From the NCBI GenBank assembly GCA_963614875.1, contig CAVEFC010000036.1, positions 1-14,104 of the forward strand: a DNA stretch of 14,104 nt, written 5' to 3'. The notes beneath the pieces were generated by a model that was not told the DNA's origin, did no database searches, and saw only the letters and a list, made by a program, of their open reading frames with translations. Position 1 is the first letter of the stretch; the number at the start of each line of letters is the position of its first letter. Shown piece after piece: positions 13,653-14,104 of the stretch. Source of the DNA: CAG-841 sp963614875. GTDB lineage: Bacteria > Bacillota > Clostridia > Oscillospirales > CAG-272. A program made the translations under genes and the position numbers.

Positions 13653-13673
13653 TTGAAAAAATGACGTTTTCAA
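13653..13673 (+). other. Inverted repeat just downstream of the XRE-gene promoter
   Basis: TTGAAAA (13653-13659) and TTTTCAA (13667-13673) are perfect inverted halves separated by 7 bases. They begin about 12 bases after the expected transcription start. This is a reasonable place for an operator of the regulator encoded next, or for a 5' hairpin. The sequence is A/T-rich, so chance is not excluded. Confidence 0.3.
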
Positions 13674-13760
13674 GTGTTGCTTGCTGTTGTTTTTCTGTGC
13701 TTCGGCGTAAAATGGGCGTAGACCCGAGAGGGAAAAACAAAAAAGCAGGAGGAAAACAAA

Positions 13761-14104
13761 ATGTTATTTTCAAAACCGAAAGAAACCGAAACGGAGGAAG
13801 ACAGAATGTTTGATATGAGAAAGATAGGAAAACGCATATCGGAGCTGAGAAAATCAAAGAACATAACCCAGATGGCGCTTGCCGATATGATGGGAATCAG
13901 CTTTCAGGCGGTATCAAACTGGGAACGCGGCGAGAGTATGCCCGACATTTCAAAGCTCGGGGAGCTTTCGGAGATATTCGGAGTGTCAATTGACGATATC
14001 CTCTGTAACAAACGCGCGGCGGAAATCGTTGAAGAAATATCGGCGGGGGAGAAGCTTTCCGATATAACGCCCGAGGAGCTTACGGAAACAGTCCCGCTTA
14101 TGGC
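13761..14104 (+). CDS. XRE-family helix-turn-helix regulator, cut by the window end
   Basis: 114 complete codons are visible and the frame stays open at the window end. Residues about 20-81 form a classic HTH_3/Cro-CI domain: KIGKRISELRKSKNITQMALADMMGISFQAVSNWERGESMPDISKLGELSEIFGVSIDDIL. The recognition helix is at SFQAVSNWERG. The part after it (AEIVEEISAGEKLSDITPEELTETVPLM) is acidic and helical, and the family of its C-terminal domain cannot be judged. Two starts are possible: ATG at 13761 with AGGAGG eight bases before it, and ATG at 13806 with GGAGGA about six bases before it. The second begins close to the HTH domain. The divergent DUF308 gene is the most likely target besides the gene itself. 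Confidence 0.9.
   Translation, partial: MLFSKPKETETEEDRMFDMRKIGKRISELRKSKNITQMALADMMGISFQAVSNWERGESMPDISKLGELSEIFGVSIDDILCNKRAAEIVEEISAGEKLSDITPEELTETVPLM

Noticed and set aside
13609..13864. Minus-strand reading frames opposite the XRE gene
   Set aside because: They are Phe/Ser/Pro-rich shadows and overlap the two divergent promoters and the XRE start region, which has a clear ribosome binding site and an HTH domain.
1..14104. CRISPR array, toxin-antitoxin pair or phage genes
   Set aside because: No regularly spaced repeats, no paired small genes of that type and no phage or transposase domains were seen on either strand.

Overview
The window looks like a chromosomal piece of an anaerobic clostridial Firmicute, probably an uncultured gut-type member of the Oscillospiraceae/Ruminococcaceae. 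The basis is a six-gene Rnf complex in the order C-D-G-E-A-B, a type III glutamine synthetase, strong AGGAGG-type ribosome binding sites, consensus sigma-A promoters, and a conserved clostridial Cys-rich protein of unknown function. A 58-base run of N (12870-12927) shows it comes from a draft scaffold. I see no insertion sequence, phage or CRISPR.

Layout. (1) 1-607: the 3' part of a tRNA-like RNA cut by the window edge (perhaps tRNA-Sec), then a complete tRNA-Gln(CUG) on the minus strand with its own promoter and terminator, then a solitary FeoA-domain gene on the plus strand that ends at a terminator working in both directions. (2) 621-2784, minus strand: an ECF-type sigma factor, a translationally coupled membrane protein resembling an anti-sigma factor (DUF4367-like), and a two-TM protein of unknown function. 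The sigma operon and the unknown gene are each preceded by the same 28-bp promoter-like sequence, so this reads as an autoregulated envelope-response module with one local target. (3) 2802-8639, minus strand: rnfCDGEAB driven by a perfectly spaced sigma-A promoter, followed by a NusG-domain-II protein and a Gx transporter family protein. Start/stop overlaps link rnfC-D-G-E-A and the last two genes. No convincing terminator separates this block from the sigma module.

(4) 8640-9715, plus strand: a divergent gene for a Cys-rich clostridial protein, with a leader hairpin and a possible sigma-K-like promoter, ending at another two-way terminator. (5) 9723-11870, minus: glnN (glutamine synthetase III) with a consensus promoter. 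(6) 11887-12829, minus: a polytopic membrane protein that starts at TTG. (7) 12928-13612, minus: a DUF308/HdeD-like membrane protein whose C-terminus runs into the assembly gap. (8) 13606 to the end, plus: an XRE-family regulator cut by the window end. Its promoter and the DUF308 promoter share one -35 site back to back.

Functionally, Rnf couples electron transfer between reduced ferredoxin and NAD+ to an ion gradient, and GlnN assimilates ammonium. The most interesting non-routine signals are the duplicated ECF promoter, the tRNA-like RNA with an 8-nt T loop, the Cys-rich RnfE tail, and the overlapping divergent promoters.
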